A stretch of 64,000 bases of DNA, taken from NCBI GenBank assembly GCA_016285455.1, contig JAEEQS010000010.1:1-64000 (forward strand). Direction: 5' to 3'. The DNA comes from Bacteroidales bacterium. GTDB lineage: Bacteria; Bacteroidota; Bacteroidia; Bacteroidales; UBA932. Within the stretch, counting starts at the first letter, position 1. Each line of letters starts with the position of its first letter. Shown here piece after piece: positions 8,452-16,227 of the stretch. The notes beneath the pieces are model-generated. The model did no database searches and was not told the origin of the DNA. It saw nothing but the letters and a program-made list of their open reading frames with translations. A program made the translations under genes and the position numbers.

Positions 8452-8680
8452 AGCTTGTGAAATACCCCCTATTTCTGGGATGTAATATTACCTCTCTTAT
8501 TAGATAGACATCCCAATATTAAGGGGTATTCACACCCCCCCCTGGACCCTTGACTTATATGAGTTATGCAGCTATATTTGCATTGAAAGTGCCACTAATG
8601 TTCCACTATGGTGTCTTTTGATGCCCCATTTGGACCTATAACCACTTGGTAGATAATTGTTTAGAACAAGACTATTTAGA

Positions 8681-8698
8681 GCCCTTCTGGGCCCACAA
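8681..8698 (+). repeat. Array boundary motif, copy 1
   Basis: GCCCTTCTGGGCCCACAA at the left edge of the array. Identical at 12088-12105 and 25501-25518, and nearly identical at 18701-18718. GCCC-TTCT-GGGC can fold as a small hairpin. Confidence 0.75.
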
Positions 8699-8865
8699 CA
8701 GGGGATTGTCAAGCAGATTAAACCTGACCTGGCAATCCCTTTTCCTATCTAAAATCCCCTTTCTGGGCGCATAGAACAGGGATTTTCTATCAAATCAGGT
8801 CATCATCTCCCTCTCTTCCCATCCACCCCAAAACTCCTGAAAAATGTGGGATTTTTTCCAAATCT

Positions 8866-8882
8866 GTCGCCTATGTGTCGCC
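8866..8882 (+). repeat. Core repeat R1
   Basis: GTCGCCTATGTGTCGCC followed by AAAATT. GTCGCC is repeated directly at an 11-base period, about one helical turn. A terminator hairpin (CCC/GGG plus TTTTTT) lies just to its left and a TACTTTTG promoter box 52 bases to its right. Confidence 0.9.
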
Positions 8883-8969
8883 AAAATTTCTATCTATCAA
8901 CAGGGGTCTTTATGAACTTCCATTTTAGTTTGCTACTTTTGTGTTGATAGACAAACCCTGAAATGTCTT

Positions 8970-10007
8970 ATGTCAAGGTTAAGAACCATAATAGTCTTCT
9001 TTTCTGTGCTGTCGCTGTCTTTGATGAGCTCAACTATAGTCAGGGCATCTTCTCAAGTGGGGGAAAGATTCATATATGATACTATAGTAATCGCAACAGA
9101 TTCACTATACTCTGTGTTTGAATCTGGTCAGATGTCACAGGATGAGGTTGATAGATATGCCCTGCATTTCTGGGATGACAAGGATGTGAAAGTTCTTGGG
9201 AGGAAGCTGGTCTCTTCAGATGCAAGAGATGCGACAGAGTCGGGAACTAAGATGAACGACTTTTTCTTGGTGTTGTTGAAGGCAACTCCAGATACGGCTC
9301 GGAAGGCTGTGAATATCCTTATGGACAAGGCTATGAATAGGGATGAGGATAAATGGAGTGGGGATGGGAGTCCTTATGGATTCTTTATGCTATCCGCAGA
9401 GCATTATTTTTACAATAATCTGTATTTTCATAATCTAAATGGTGTGGAAATGCTGTTGCCTTTTCTGGACCATAAGATAGCCAGAGATGATATTCCTGAA
9501 GAGGAGAAGAGCAGAGAGAAGAATCTGGCTATGTTGATACGGCGAAATGCAGTGGGAAGTAAGGCGGAGAATTTTGAATATGCTGATTATGATGTGGTCG
9601 TAGATTTAAACGGTATTTGTGACAATTTGAGGTTTTATAGAGACAATACTCCCGAACTTAGAGGCCTGAAAATGCTGATGCTGGTGTTCTTTAATGGAGA
9701 CAACAAGGAATGCAAGGATGGCATTGAAGGATTAGGTAATTCCAGGGTTGTAATGCGTTTGGCGGAATCATTTGTTCTGTCGGTAGAACTAATTTGTGTA
9801 GAAGGCTTTTATCGGGGATTAAGTTCAGAATTCAAGGAAAAGTACCCTTATCTGGGAATTGTTCATACAGATAGAAGCGACATCGTTAAGAATAATCTCT
9901 ATGCTATGAGTCATTATCCGTCTATCTATATTCTGGATTTGAATGGAGTTGTGCTACTGAAGGACGCAAGCGTTTCCTCCGCGCTTCAGTTTCTTATAGA
10001 GCAATAG
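8970..10007 (+). CDS. Secreted DUF5106/thioredoxin-like protein
   Basis: A 345-residue protein with an N-terminal signal peptide (about residues 1-26). The middle, with an FMLSAEHYFYNN segment and KSREKN further on, resembles the DUF5106 domain. The C-terminal ~120 residues resemble the thioredoxin-like domain that usually follows it (LMLVFFNGDN, then PSIYILDLNGVVLL). The CxxC of active thioredoxins is absent: only a single Cys follows the FFNGDN stretch, so redox activity is unlikely. This is the first gene of the array and the only cargo between R1 and R2, reading rightward from the promoter in R1. Confidence 0.7.
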   Translation: MSRLRTIIVFFSVLSLSLMSSTIVRASSQVGERFIYDTIVIATDSLYSVFESGQMSQDEVDRYALHFWDDKDVKVLGRKLVSSDARDATESGTKMNDFFLVLLKATPDTARKAVNILMDKAMNRDEDKWSGDGSPYGFFMLSAEHYFYNNLYFHNLNGVEMLLPFLDHKIARDDIPEEEKSREKNLAMLIRRNAVGSKAENFEYADYDVVVDLNGICDNLRFYRDNTPELRGLKMLMLVFFNGDNKECKDGIEGLGNSRVVMRLAESFVLSVELICVEGFYRGLSSEFKEKYPYLGIVHTDRSDIVKNNLYAMSHYPSIYILDLNGVVLLKDASVSSALQFLIEQ

Positions 10008-10227
10008 GAAAGAATCAGCACAAAATCAATCAATTAGGATAAAGCATTTTGGCGCACAACAGGGGATTGTCAAGCAGTTTAACACCTGACCTGGCAATCC
10101 CTTTTCCTTTGTAAAATCCCCATTACAGACACCTGTGACAGGGATTTTCTATCAAAACAGGTCCTCTTCTCCCACTCTTCCCATTCACCCCCAAACTCCT
10201 GAAAAATGGGGGATTTTTTCCAAATCT

Positions 10228-10244
10228 GTCGCCTATGTGTCGCC
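10228..10244 (+). repeat. Core repeat R2
   Basis: An exact copy of the core followed by AAAATT. To the left is a CCCCCA/TGGGGG hairpin plus TTTTTT (10188-10219). To the right is a TACCTTTG -7 box (10273-10280) and a leader ending in the start codon of the next gene. The left flank from 10056 copies that of R1, with compensating changes in the hairpin arms. Confidence 0.9.
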
Positions 10245-10303
10245 AAAATTCTGCCCTTTTAAAACAAAACACTACCTTTGATAGAAACTAATGTGCTATA
10301 AAA

Positions 10304-10810
10304 ATGGGGAAGGGGATAGTAATTCACATAATAAACTTAAGCATTCTCCTTATGTTTTGTTTGTTGTCGTTCTGTTGTAAAAGACAGCAAACTTTTAACA
10401 ACACGAGAGACAATTCGAATGATATCTCCTTCTATCAAGATACCATCAGTATTCTCATATCTGATGATATAAATGTTTTATGGAATGTACGAGAAAAGAA
10501 TGTCGTTGACAACTCTTCTAATTCTACGCTTTTCTTTGAAAGACCCGTGGATTTAATTAATGCGATAAAAGACACAACGCCTGTTTTCTTTAATGATTAT
10601 TCTATAAGAAAAGGAGATGTTGCTTTTTTACTTATTTACTCTTCTGGGTTCATCAAAATATTTAAGGATTTTCATATGCAGTTTGATGTAATTGGTCAAA
10701 ATGGTGTACCAGAAGGACTGCTAGAGTATGTGAATAATAACAGGGATTATATATGGTTTGTCTTGGAAGATAAATACATCAAGAACAAGGGGTATTACTC
10801 ATTTCCATAG
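10304..10810 (+). CDS. Hypothetical lipoprotein, MGK-start cassette gene
   Basis: A 168-residue protein. A hydrophobic N-terminus ends in a Cys-Cys-Lys lipobox-like site (LLSFCC, near residues 22-25), so it is probably a lipoprotein. The rest is a soluble periplasmic or surface domain that I do not recognise. Its start codon and first three residues (Met-Gly-Lys) belong to the repeat module, which also supplies a TACCTTTG promoter box 24 bases upstream. This is the only gene between R2 and R3. Confidence 0.6.
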   Translation: MGKGIVIHIINLSILLMFCLLSFCCKRQQTFNNTRDNSNDISFYQDTISILISDDINVLWNVREKNVVDNSSNSTLFFERPVDLINAIKDTTPVFFNDYSIRKGDVAFLLIYSSGFIKIFKDFHMQFDVIGQNGVPEGLLEYVNNNRDYIWFVLEDKYIKNKGYYSFP

Positions 10811-10877
10811 TCTTCCTCTCCACCCTTGATAGAATCCCCCAAAAACTCCTGAAAAATGTGGGATTTTTTCCAAATCT

Positions 10878-10894
10878 GTCGCCTATGTGTCGCC
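10878..10894 (+). repeat. Core repeat R3
   Basis: An exact core plus AAAATT. A terminator-like CCC/GGG hairpin with six T lies at left. To the right the TATCTTTG box (10923-10930) and leader are nearly identical to R2 and R14. Confidence 0.9.
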
Positions 10895-10954
10895 AAAATT
10901 CTGCCCTTTTAAAACAAAACAGTATCTTTGATAGAAACTAATGTGCTGTAAAAA

Positions 10955-11491
10955 ATGGGGAAGCGGATAGGTCACTCATCGATTATAAAAGTTGCTCTTT
11001 GCTCAATCATCTCACTGTTATTAATTGTTTTAGCTCTTTTCTCATTTACAAAGTGCTCTCCTTCTGATTTTTTTGGAATGGGGTATTATAAATTACCTAA
11101 CAACACCTATTTAACGGTATGGAAACGGTATGTTCACAAAGAGGATTATCCTATTGGCGATGTTGTGGTTATTCCTGGGAAATATAAAGGAATCGTATTA
11201 CCCAAAGATATCAGTTATATCTCCGCTTCATCTATTTCTGAGGTTTGTTTAATATATATCAAAAACAACTCCGACAATACTATCTATGTAGACACTACGA
11301 GATGTTACAAGATAGAGATTAAAAATAATGCCAAATCTAGTATTAGATTTCAAGAATACTCAGATAGTATGAATAATGTGAATGAACATCAGAAATTTAC
11401 CGAAAGAATAGAAGTTCAATTAGATCTTCGCTACAATCAAGCTTTTATACGGCAACCCAGCTTCAAAATAATTAAGCCTTCTGTGTTTTAA
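10955..11491 (+). CDS. Hypothetical membrane-anchored protein, MGK-start cassette gene
   Basis: A 178-residue protein with an N-terminal hydrophobic segment (about residues 10-32) followed by a Cys (FTKCSPSD), so either a lipoprotein or a single-pass anchor. The soluble domain contains a mainly beta pattern and is not recognised. The first residues Met-Gly-Lys-Arg come from the repeat module, shared with the genes at 10304, 12530 and 23538. Promoter box TATCTTTG lies at 10923-10930. Confidence 0.6.
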   Translation: MGKRIGHSSIIKVALCSIISLLLIVLALFSFTKCSPSDFFGMGYYKLPNNTYLTVWKRYVHKEDYPIGDVVVIPGKYKGIVLPKDISYISASSISEVCLIYIKNNSDNTIYVDTTRCYKIEIKNNAKSSIRFQEYSDSMNNVNEHQKFTERIEVQLDLRYNQAFIRQPSFKIIKPSVF

Positions 11492-11536
11492 TCTTTCTGT
11501 TTAGGTATTCATCTCTCTTCTCCATAAACCCCATCC

Positions 11537-11711
11537 TTTCCGTATTCGCAGTCCAAGCGCGTTCGGAAAAAGTGTTCAAGAGCTTAATACAGGTTGATAG
11601 AATGGGGGTGGGAGTGGTTGGATCAGCTGTCGGTAGAATCTTTGATATAATTGAATACAGGGCCTCCAGAGTTGATAGATTTTGGGGTTTCCTTAAAACA
11701 GAGTATCTTTA
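11537..11711 (+). repeat. Type B intergenic module, copy 1 (hairpin plus promoter)
   Basis: It starts with an interrupted hairpin, TTTCCG...CGC / GCG...CGGAAA (11537-11569), then a conserved stretch up to GTTGATAGATTTTGG and a promoter-like pair: TTTGG at 11681-11685 and TATCTTTA at 11704-11711, spacing 18, as expected for Bacteroidota sigma factor sites. Copies occur at 22070-22160 and 24415-24589. It separates two genes in the R3-R4 interval without a core repeat. Confidence 0.75.
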
Positions 11712-11751
11712 CAATTGACCACAAGATAGGAGCCAAATCCGTTTTAAAAGG

Positions 11752-11973
11752 ATGAGAATAATCGAATATCTTTTAATTGATTATATCGGAGCTGGAATTC
11801 GCTTCCTTTATTTACGTTATATTAGGGGAGAGCAAGTTTCATTTAAGAATATTCGCGAAGGAAAAATGATAAACGGTATTAATATAGAAGGGTTAAAGAA
11901 TTCTATATGTGGCATTTGTTCTATAATCGCGATAGTTTTCTTAGCCATTATGATAAAAAAATGGTTGTTTTAG
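11752..11973 (+). CDS. Small membrane protein
   Basis: A 73-residue protein with a C-terminal transmembrane helix (about residues 50-70) after a basic N-terminal half. No family recognised. It sits 40 bases after the promoter of type B copy 1 and is the last gene before R4. Confidence 0.5.
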   Translation: MRIIEYLLIDYIGAGIRFLYLRYIRGEQVSFKNIREGKMINGINIEGLKNSICGICSIIAIVFLAIMIKKWLF

Positions 11974-11996
11974 TCTATCAAAACTCACTTGATTTT

Positions 11997-12013
11997 GTCG
12001 CCTATGTGTCGCC
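11997..12013 (+). repeat. Core repeat R4
   Basis: An exact core, but the right flank is TGAAGTCATTTTTTT rather than AAAATT. The same variant flank occurs at R15, the right end of the array. In both places it leads through TTGATAGAAAGAACTATCC to the boundary motif. Confidence 0.9.
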
Positions 12014-12087
12014 TGAAGTCATTTTTTTATCTCCGATAGGTCACACAAGCACTTGATAGAAAGAACTATCCTTAAATGCCCTAGTTA

Positions 12088-12105
12088 GCCCTTCTGGGCC
12101 CACAA
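12088..12105 (+). repeat. Array boundary motif, copy 2
   Basis: An exact copy of GCCCTTCTGGGCCCACAA, located between R4 and the type C fold. Confidence 0.75.
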
Positions 12106-12115
12106 TTCAAAATCA

Positions 12116-12147
12116 AGCACTTGCGAATTATCGCAGGTGCTTTTTCT
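12116..12147 (+). terminator. Hairpin terminator inside type C module
   Basis: AGCAC-TTGCGA and TCGCAG-GTGCT form a stem with an ATTA loop, followed by a T-rich run. An identical copy is at 18729-18760. Confidence 0.8.
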
Positions 12148-12186
12148 TTTATGAAAGGACTAACCTTTTCTCAGCGAATGGGGAGA

Positions 12187-12309
12187 CTCGGCGATGGTGC
12201 TTTGCAATAGGTTGATTTTCAGGGCTTCTGAAATATTACCCCTTCTTTTTCCCGGGGTAATAATAGGGGGCTTTTGAATCTCAGGGAGTTACAAGACACC
12301 ATCGCCGAG
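12187..12309 (+). repeat. Type C long-fold module, copy 1
   Basis: CTCGGCGATGGTG (12187-12199) is perfectly complementary to CACCATCGCCGAG (12297-12309). Inside, ATTACCCC and GGGGTAAT form a second stem. The module is almost identical at 18800-18922, and its right half alone recurs at about 17742-17768. It could be a folded recombination site or a structured RNA. Confidence 0.75.
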
Positions 12310-12374
12310 CAGCTTTCCACCTCTCTTAATAGAACCCCAGAAAGCCTTAAAAATGGAGTAAAATTGCCCAATCT

Positions 12375-12391
12375 GTCGCCTATGCGTCGCC
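12375..12391 (+). repeat. Core repeat R5
   Basis: Core with one change (TATGC in the spacer), followed by AAAATTTC. The promoter TTTGG (12443-12447) / TATCTTTA (12466-12473) lies to the right. Confidence 0.88.
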
Positions 12392-12442
12392 AAAATTTCT
12401 ATCTAAATAGACACTCTATTTTGACCCTCTGGTTTGATAGAT

Positions 12443-12473
12443 TTTGGAGTTCCCTTAAAACAAAGTATCTTTA
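12443..12473 (+). promoter_or_regulatory. Cassette promoter right of R5
   Basis: TTTGG and TATCTTTA separated by 18 bases fit the -33/-7 pattern of Bacteroidota promoters. The same block occurs at 19056-19086, 11681-11711 and 24559-24589. Confidence 0.6.
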
Positions 12474-12529
12474 CATTTGACCACATAACAACACAAGAAT
12501 CTTATCAATCTGGATATCCTTGATCAAGA

Positions 12530-12934
12530 ATGGGAAAGGTTAATGGATATACGTTTTTCTACTATTGTTTTTACCGGGAAGAGTCTTGGTATCAAAAACA
12601 CCGCAGACTGACAGCACCATGGGATCAATCTTTGGTAGTCTCAGTATCATCAGTAACCTCAGCCCAATGGTTCAATCTGATGACTCTGGCAACTGTTGTA
12701 GGCTATTATTTCCATTTTAGGATTAATCTCATTTATATCCTTTGTATGTTGGTTACAGGCTTTGTTCTTCTGTTCATCAACTCGAGATTATTCACGGAGA
12801 AGAAATTTAAGAGTCTCAAATCAAGATATAAAAACGAAAAGCACAAGAGTTTGAAGGGTTATGGAGTTTTGCTATACGAAATAGGATCTTTCGTATTATG
12901 GATCATCTGTTTATTTGTGTTTAGGGCTAATTGA
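12530..12934 (+). CDS. Hypothetical integral membrane protein, MGK-start cassette gene
   Basis: A 134-residue protein with probably three transmembrane helices (about residues 48-66, 70-90 and 112-132). It starts Met-Gly-Lys like other cassette genes, which places the start codon in the conserved leader. No family recognised. It is the only gene between R5 and R6, in the orientation of the repeats. Confidence 0.55.
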   Translation: MGKVNGYTFFYYCFYREESWYQKHRRLTAPWDQSLVVSVSSVTSAQWFNLMTLATVVGYYFHFRINLIYILCMLVTGFVLLFINSRLFTEKKFKSLKSRYKNEKHKSLKGYGVLLYEIGSFVLWIICLFVFRAN

Positions 12935-12989
12935 TAGAAATTGGGAACCTTGCGGGAGAGACCGAGAACGGCTATATTCGCTGTGGATT

Positions 12990-13006
12990 GTCGCCTATGT
13001 GTCGCC
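12990..13006 (+). repeat. Core repeat R6
   Basis: An exact core. Its left flank is the GGCTATATTCGCT variant also seen at R10, R12 and R13. The right flank (AGTTTTCTATC) differs from the usual AAAATT. Confidence 0.88.
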
Positions 13007-13034
13007 AGTTTTCTATCTATCTGGAAAAGGGAAA

Positions 13035-13688
13035 TCAGAAAAAGTATCCCACCCCAAGAGCAAGTTCAATGTTCTTGTACTTCGGTCTAGGACCGCCTAT
13101 CCATCTGCCGGGGACTCTATTAAATACATCTGGACTAACACTGAGAGAAATGTTGTACCTATTGATTTTCAACTCAGCCCCAAACTTTATCTTAAGGTTG
13201 TTTTTGGATAAATTAGTAAAGTTTCGTTTTCTGCCATCGAGTTCTTTTTCTGATATCTTTAGGCTCCTCCTGTAAGTAACTCCGCCAAAAAGTCCTAAGT
13301 CTATGTTGTCTCTTAACCGGAAATCATAACCAGAAGATAAAGAAACACCAATGCCGGTTTCCCTCACATTTTTTACACCCCAAGCCCAATAGCTGTCTTT
13401 AAAACGTATTCCTTTTTTGCCTACGGGGTAATCCAGATGGTAAAACTCCGCTGCTTCTTCTAGGAACCAACCGCAATCTTTAAAAAAATACTGCCTGGCT
13501 CCCAATTCTACAGAAAGGCCACCGATTGATTTGTGAGGATCCAACAATTTACCATCGTCTTGTGGAAGATAAAACAGGTAGTCATAGCTCGTCCTGACGA
13601 TCCAATGGTTTAAACGGTCATTCTGGGCAAACAACAGAGTCGCGCTCAAAATCAAGATTATCGATAATGCTAGTCGTTTCGTTTTCAT
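13035..13688 (-). CDS. Outer-membrane beta-barrel-like protein
   Basis: A 217-residue protein with a clear signal peptide (about residues 1-21, ending LLFAQ) and alternating beta strands ending in Phe (VGYFF), the usual C-terminus of outer-membrane barrels. Function unknown. It is transcribed leftward between R6 and R7, against the direction of the repeats, so its promoter must come from the R7 side. Such barrels can be phage or toxin receptors or variants of them, but there is no direct evidence here. Confidence 0.65.
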   Translation of the reverse strand: MKTKRLALSIILILSATLLFAQNDRLNHWIVRTSYDYLFYLPQDDGKLLDPHKSIGGLSVELGARQYFFKDCGWFLEEAAEFYHLDYPVGKKGIRFKDSYWAWGVKNVRETGIGVSLSSGYDFRLRDNIDLGLFGGVTYRRSLKISEKELDGRKRNFTNLSKNNLKIKFGAELKINRYNISLSVSPDVFNRVPGRWIGGPRPKYKNIELALGVGYFF

Positions 13689-13751
13689 AGGTCATTGCCT
13701 TAAATTGATAGTTCTTCAAAAATATAAAAATGGGGTAGAATCTCCAAATCT

Positions 13752-13768
13752 GTCGCCTATGTGTCGCC
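13752..13768 (+). repeat. Core repeat R7
   Basis: An exact core plus AAAATT, then GAAGCACAGGAG, a right flank shared with R13. In both cases the next gene to the right is on the minus strand. Confidence 0.9.
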
Positions 13769-13822
13769 AAAATTGAAGCACAGGAGACTATCATTTGACC
13801 TTTCCCTGGGTTGATAGAATAG

Positions 13823-14387
13823 CTACAATTTAGCTATCGCCTTTCTTATTTTGGCTTTTACTGTATTCCAATCAGCAGGCGAGAGCATTACCGGCATAGG
13901 ATCGCTTTCTGCATCCTCGAAATAAGAAAGACTTTTCATCGCGATGAATAAAGAGCCCTCAGGGTACTTCTGAATATACATATCCAGCATTTCCTGAAGA
14001 GTAAATCGCCGAAGGAGAAAGAACAGATCAATGAAATCCTTTTTTGTGCCCCTACCAATAACAGCATTGATTATCATTGCAGCAATATCCTTGATGCCTG
14101 CTAACACAACACCGTTATCATTAACGGGGGCATCTATCCACGAATATCGGTAATTGACAAAATCCACTTTAATACCGTCTATCAGATAGATATTGATATC
14201 CTTTGATTCCTGTACAATTGTGATTGAATGCGTTTCCGAAAAAATCCAGATCTATGGATTTGCGATGCCCCAATTGGAGGGCCAGCGCTGTTCCTCCTAC
14301 CAGACGAGCCTCTTGAAGGAAGTGCAAAGACTGAAGCTCTTTTAGAAGTTTTAGCGTTCCTGGTTCTATAGTTTTGAATTGTAGCAT
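13823..14387 (-). pseudogene. Decayed AbiEii/AbiGii-type nucleotidyltransferase toxin
   Basis: The upstream part (start at 14387) encodes the family's nucleotidyltransferase motif: LVGGTALALQLGHRKSIDLDFFG. About 15 residues later the frame ends at a stop near 14169. The other frame continues with ESKDINIYLIDG and then KVDFVNYRY through to 13823, the normal C-terminal half. Roughly 20 residues usual between the two parts also seem missing, so a deletion with frameshift near 14190-14220 is likely. Intact members are type IV toxins in abortive phage defence. The gene overlaps its partner (14366-14707) by 22 bases. Confidence 0.75.
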
Positions 14388-14707
14388 CGGAACTGTTCTT
14401 TGGGAGTGTCAGAAATGGCGCAAATGAAGGACAGGGCTTTAGGTTCCAGAGTGCGGAGTTTCTTTGTGATTTCAACGATACGGTCAAGCCCATAATACGA
14501 CAGCATTAACTTCCAATCGTTGATTTGCCCGTATTCCAGTACCCGTTGGACTACATAAGGGGCATTCTCGTTCAGATTTATTGAGAATCTGTCCGTATCC
14601 CAAAAGATGTAATTTGAAAAACCTTCTATGTACTCTTTCTCTGACATTTCTACAAAGTTCGGAATTTTTATCAAATAACGAAGCAAAAAAGCCCCCTCTC
14701 TTCCCAT
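14366..14707 (-). CDS. DUF6922-like partner (putative antitoxin) of AbiEii
   Basis: A 113-residue protein. The segment FWDTDRFSINLNEN, then VVQRVLEYGQINDWK and LSFICAISDTPKEQFRCY match the DUF6922-type protein that commonly precedes AbiEii toxins in Bacteroidetes (from memory, not searched). It would act as the antitoxin. The start codon and first residues (Met-Gly-Arg) lie in the left flank of R8 read in reverse, with an AGGAG site in the hairpin loop, so this minus-strand cassette takes its translation start from the repeat on its right. The toxin gene behind it is broken. Confidence 0.65.
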   Translation of the reverse strand: MGREGAFLLRYLIKIPNFVEMSEKEYIEGFSNYIFWDTDRFSINLNENAPYVVQRVLEYGQINDWKLMLSYYGLDRIVEITKKLRTLEPKALSFICAISDTPKEQFRCYNSKL

Positions 14708-14750
14708 TCATCCCCAAACTCCTGAAAAATGGGGGAAAATATGCAATTCT

Positions 14751-14767
14751 GTCGCCTATGTGTCGCC
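14751..14767 (+). repeat. Core repeat R8
   Basis: An exact core plus AAAATT. The left flank CCCC...CTCCTGAAAAAT...GGGG lacks the six-T tract. Read on the minus strand it provides AGGAG and ATGGGAAG, the start of the gene ending at 14707. Confidence 0.9.
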
Positions 14768-14793
14768 AAAATTCTTTCTATCAACAGGGGGCT

Positions 14794-15243
14794 TTATAAT
14801 CCTTGATTCTGTTGTCTTTCCTGTTTAATTGCTCTTAAATATGATCTTATGCCAAGATATGCAAGATAGAAAACACAGAAGTCCTGATAGAGATAGGAAA
14901 AAGTAACCTTGGCTATATGAGAAGATGATTCTGTTCCCCTAAAAGATAAACATCCGAATCCGGTGTAAGCCAAAATGAATGGAAGAAAAGCACCTGCCAC
15001 TGCGAAGAATACAAGGCCCGTATTTTTAAAACTTTTGTTTTTAAATGGATTTAACCGAAGCAATCTCATTATGCAGATAATTAATACAGCAGCAACCGAA
15101 AAAAGCCAAAGAATTCCTGATGGATTATAGTCTTTTACAACAAACCAAAAATCCCATTCAATCATTCCCCATACTGCAAAGAAGCAGCAGAGAACAATGT
15201 TGATAATGCAAAAAATATCGCCGAGTACAGTCTTAATCCTCAT
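14794..15243 (-). CDS. Hypothetical multi-pass membrane protein
   Basis: About 149 residues from the Met at 15243, chosen because it avoids overlap with the preceding gene and gives a normal N-terminus (MRIKTVLGDIF). Four hydrophobic segments are visible. No family recognised. It is the last of three leftward genes between R8 and R9, 16 bases behind its neighbour, suggesting one transcript. Confidence 0.55.
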   Translation of the reverse strand: MRIKTVLGDIFCIINIVLCCFFAVWGMIEWDFWFVVKDYNPSGILWLFSVAAVLIICIMRLLRLNPFKNKSFKNTGLVFFAVAGAFLPFILAYTGFGCLSFRGTESSSHIAKVTFSYLYQDFCVFYLAYLGIRSYLRAIKQERQQNQGL

Positions 15244-15259
15244 AAAGCCAAAATTTCTA

Positions 15260-16213
15260 TCATTTTCTGCGAAAATGGAAAATGAAAGGATAATAATCTT
15301 CAACGATCTTTAGTGCCTTGCCCTCCGAAATGTCATAATCATAATTCATAATAGCTCCTTGAATGTAATCAAAGACACTATTCCACAAAGAATCACGCCT
15401 CTGCCTTTCCAAGCTATTAGCGTATGTATCAAGAACCTGAAACTTTTCCGGGAATATGGCAAACAATATTGCCGTTCTATAACCTATATCTTCGCTTAGG
15501 CAAGAGTTGTAATTGTATAGGTAGAACGAAGATGCCAAAGCATATTCCTCACTTGCAGAAGACTTGTTATAGAAGAACTTGCAGTTATGTAGAGAATCTT
15601 CATATTCATCGAATCTACTTCTGTCCAGACAAAACACTCTATACTCTTCCAGCTTCTGCAAATAATTCTTAACATCAATGGTAATTTCCTTTTCTTTAAA
15701 ATCACACTTGTCTATATATCTAGCAGTAAAGAAATCTCTGAAAATAGGAGGAATCTTATTGTAACCACTTTCTTCCCAACAACCTTCGATTAACTTATTG
15801 AAAACCAGCTGATGTTTTACTTCAAATTCATCCCTTGATATTTTGTCATCACTATCAGCCCCTGCTAAAATGTAGGTTGAAACTTTGTTTTTCTCTTTAT
15901 CTGTCAGTATGTCCAGAACTTCAATAAAAGTACTGTCCCCAACTGATTCCAGTATCCGAATCAGATTCTCTCCATGCTCATAAATGACCCCCCCATCATA
16001 ATCAAGGGTTGCAAAAGACTTGATAGCATTCATATCACCTTTCAAAGATTTTTTGAGTTCTTTGTGATAATTGACATGATGCTTTGTTCTTGCAACATAG
16101 CTCAATCCGTCTTCATTGACATAAAAGTAAATCAGAGTTAACCCTAAGATTCCCAATAAGAGCAACCCCAAGACTAAATAATTACGCCAGTGAAAGTAAG
16201 GTTGATATTGCAT
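15260..16213 (-). CDS. Hypothetical protein with N-terminal membrane anchor
   Basis: A 317-residue protein with one transmembrane helix near residues 12-31 (LVLGLLLLGILGL) and a long soluble part rich in acidic and aromatic residues. No known domain recognised. It lies 14 bases behind the 16228-16854 gene and upstream of a small membrane protein, so the three probably form an operon carried as one cassette. Confidence 0.6.
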   Translation of the reverse strand: MQYQPYFHWRNYLVLGLLLLGILGLTLIYFYVNEDGLSYVARTKHHVNYHKELKKSLKGDMNAIKSFATLDYDGGVIYEHGENLIRILESVGDSTFIEVLDILTDKEKNKVSTYILAGADSDDKISRDEFEVKHQLVFNKLIEGCWEESGYNKIPPIFRDFFTARYIDKCDFKEKEITIDVKNYLQKLEEYRVFCLDRSRFDEYEDSLHNCKFFYNKSSASEEYALASSFYLYNYNSCLSEDIGYRTAILFAIFPEKFQVLDTYANSLERQRRDSLWNSVFDYIQGAIMNYDYDISEGKALKIVEDYYPFIFHFRRK

Positions 16214-16227
16214 TATTATGTGTGCAT

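Larger units (their letters stand above)
8452..8969. other. Non-coding junction between recombinase unit and cassette array
   Basis: No gene was found here. The first 230 bases are unique and low in CpG. From 8681 the array begins with boundary motif GCCCTTCTGGGCCCACAA, then a hairpin GGGATTG...CAATCCC with trailing T (about 8702-8745), a second hairpin AAAATCCC...GGGATTTT (about 8752-8788), a terminator-like CCC/GGG hairpin with six T (about 8822-8858) and core repeat R1. The 8695-8887 stretch recurs almost intact at 10056-10250. A TACTTTTG box at 8934-8941 fits the -7 promoter element for the gene at 8970. Confidence 0.7.
11974..12529. other. Gene-free structured interval with R4, boundary motif, type C fold and R5
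   Basis: 556 bases without a credible gene. It contains R4, boundary motif copy 2 (12088-12105), a terminator (12116-12147), the long type C fold (12187-12309), core repeat R5 and a promoter (12443-12473) for the gene at 12530. This could be an empty cassette or the left end of an older, nested array unit. Confidence 0.7.

Noticed and set aside
12274-12480. Open frame of 68 codons
   Set aside because: It is made of type C fold, core repeat and promoter sequence with a TTG start; the matching copy near 18900 does not keep the frame.
12915-13275. Open frames of 98 and 114 codons
   Set aside because: They run through core repeat R6 and antisense to the barrel gene at 13035-13688.
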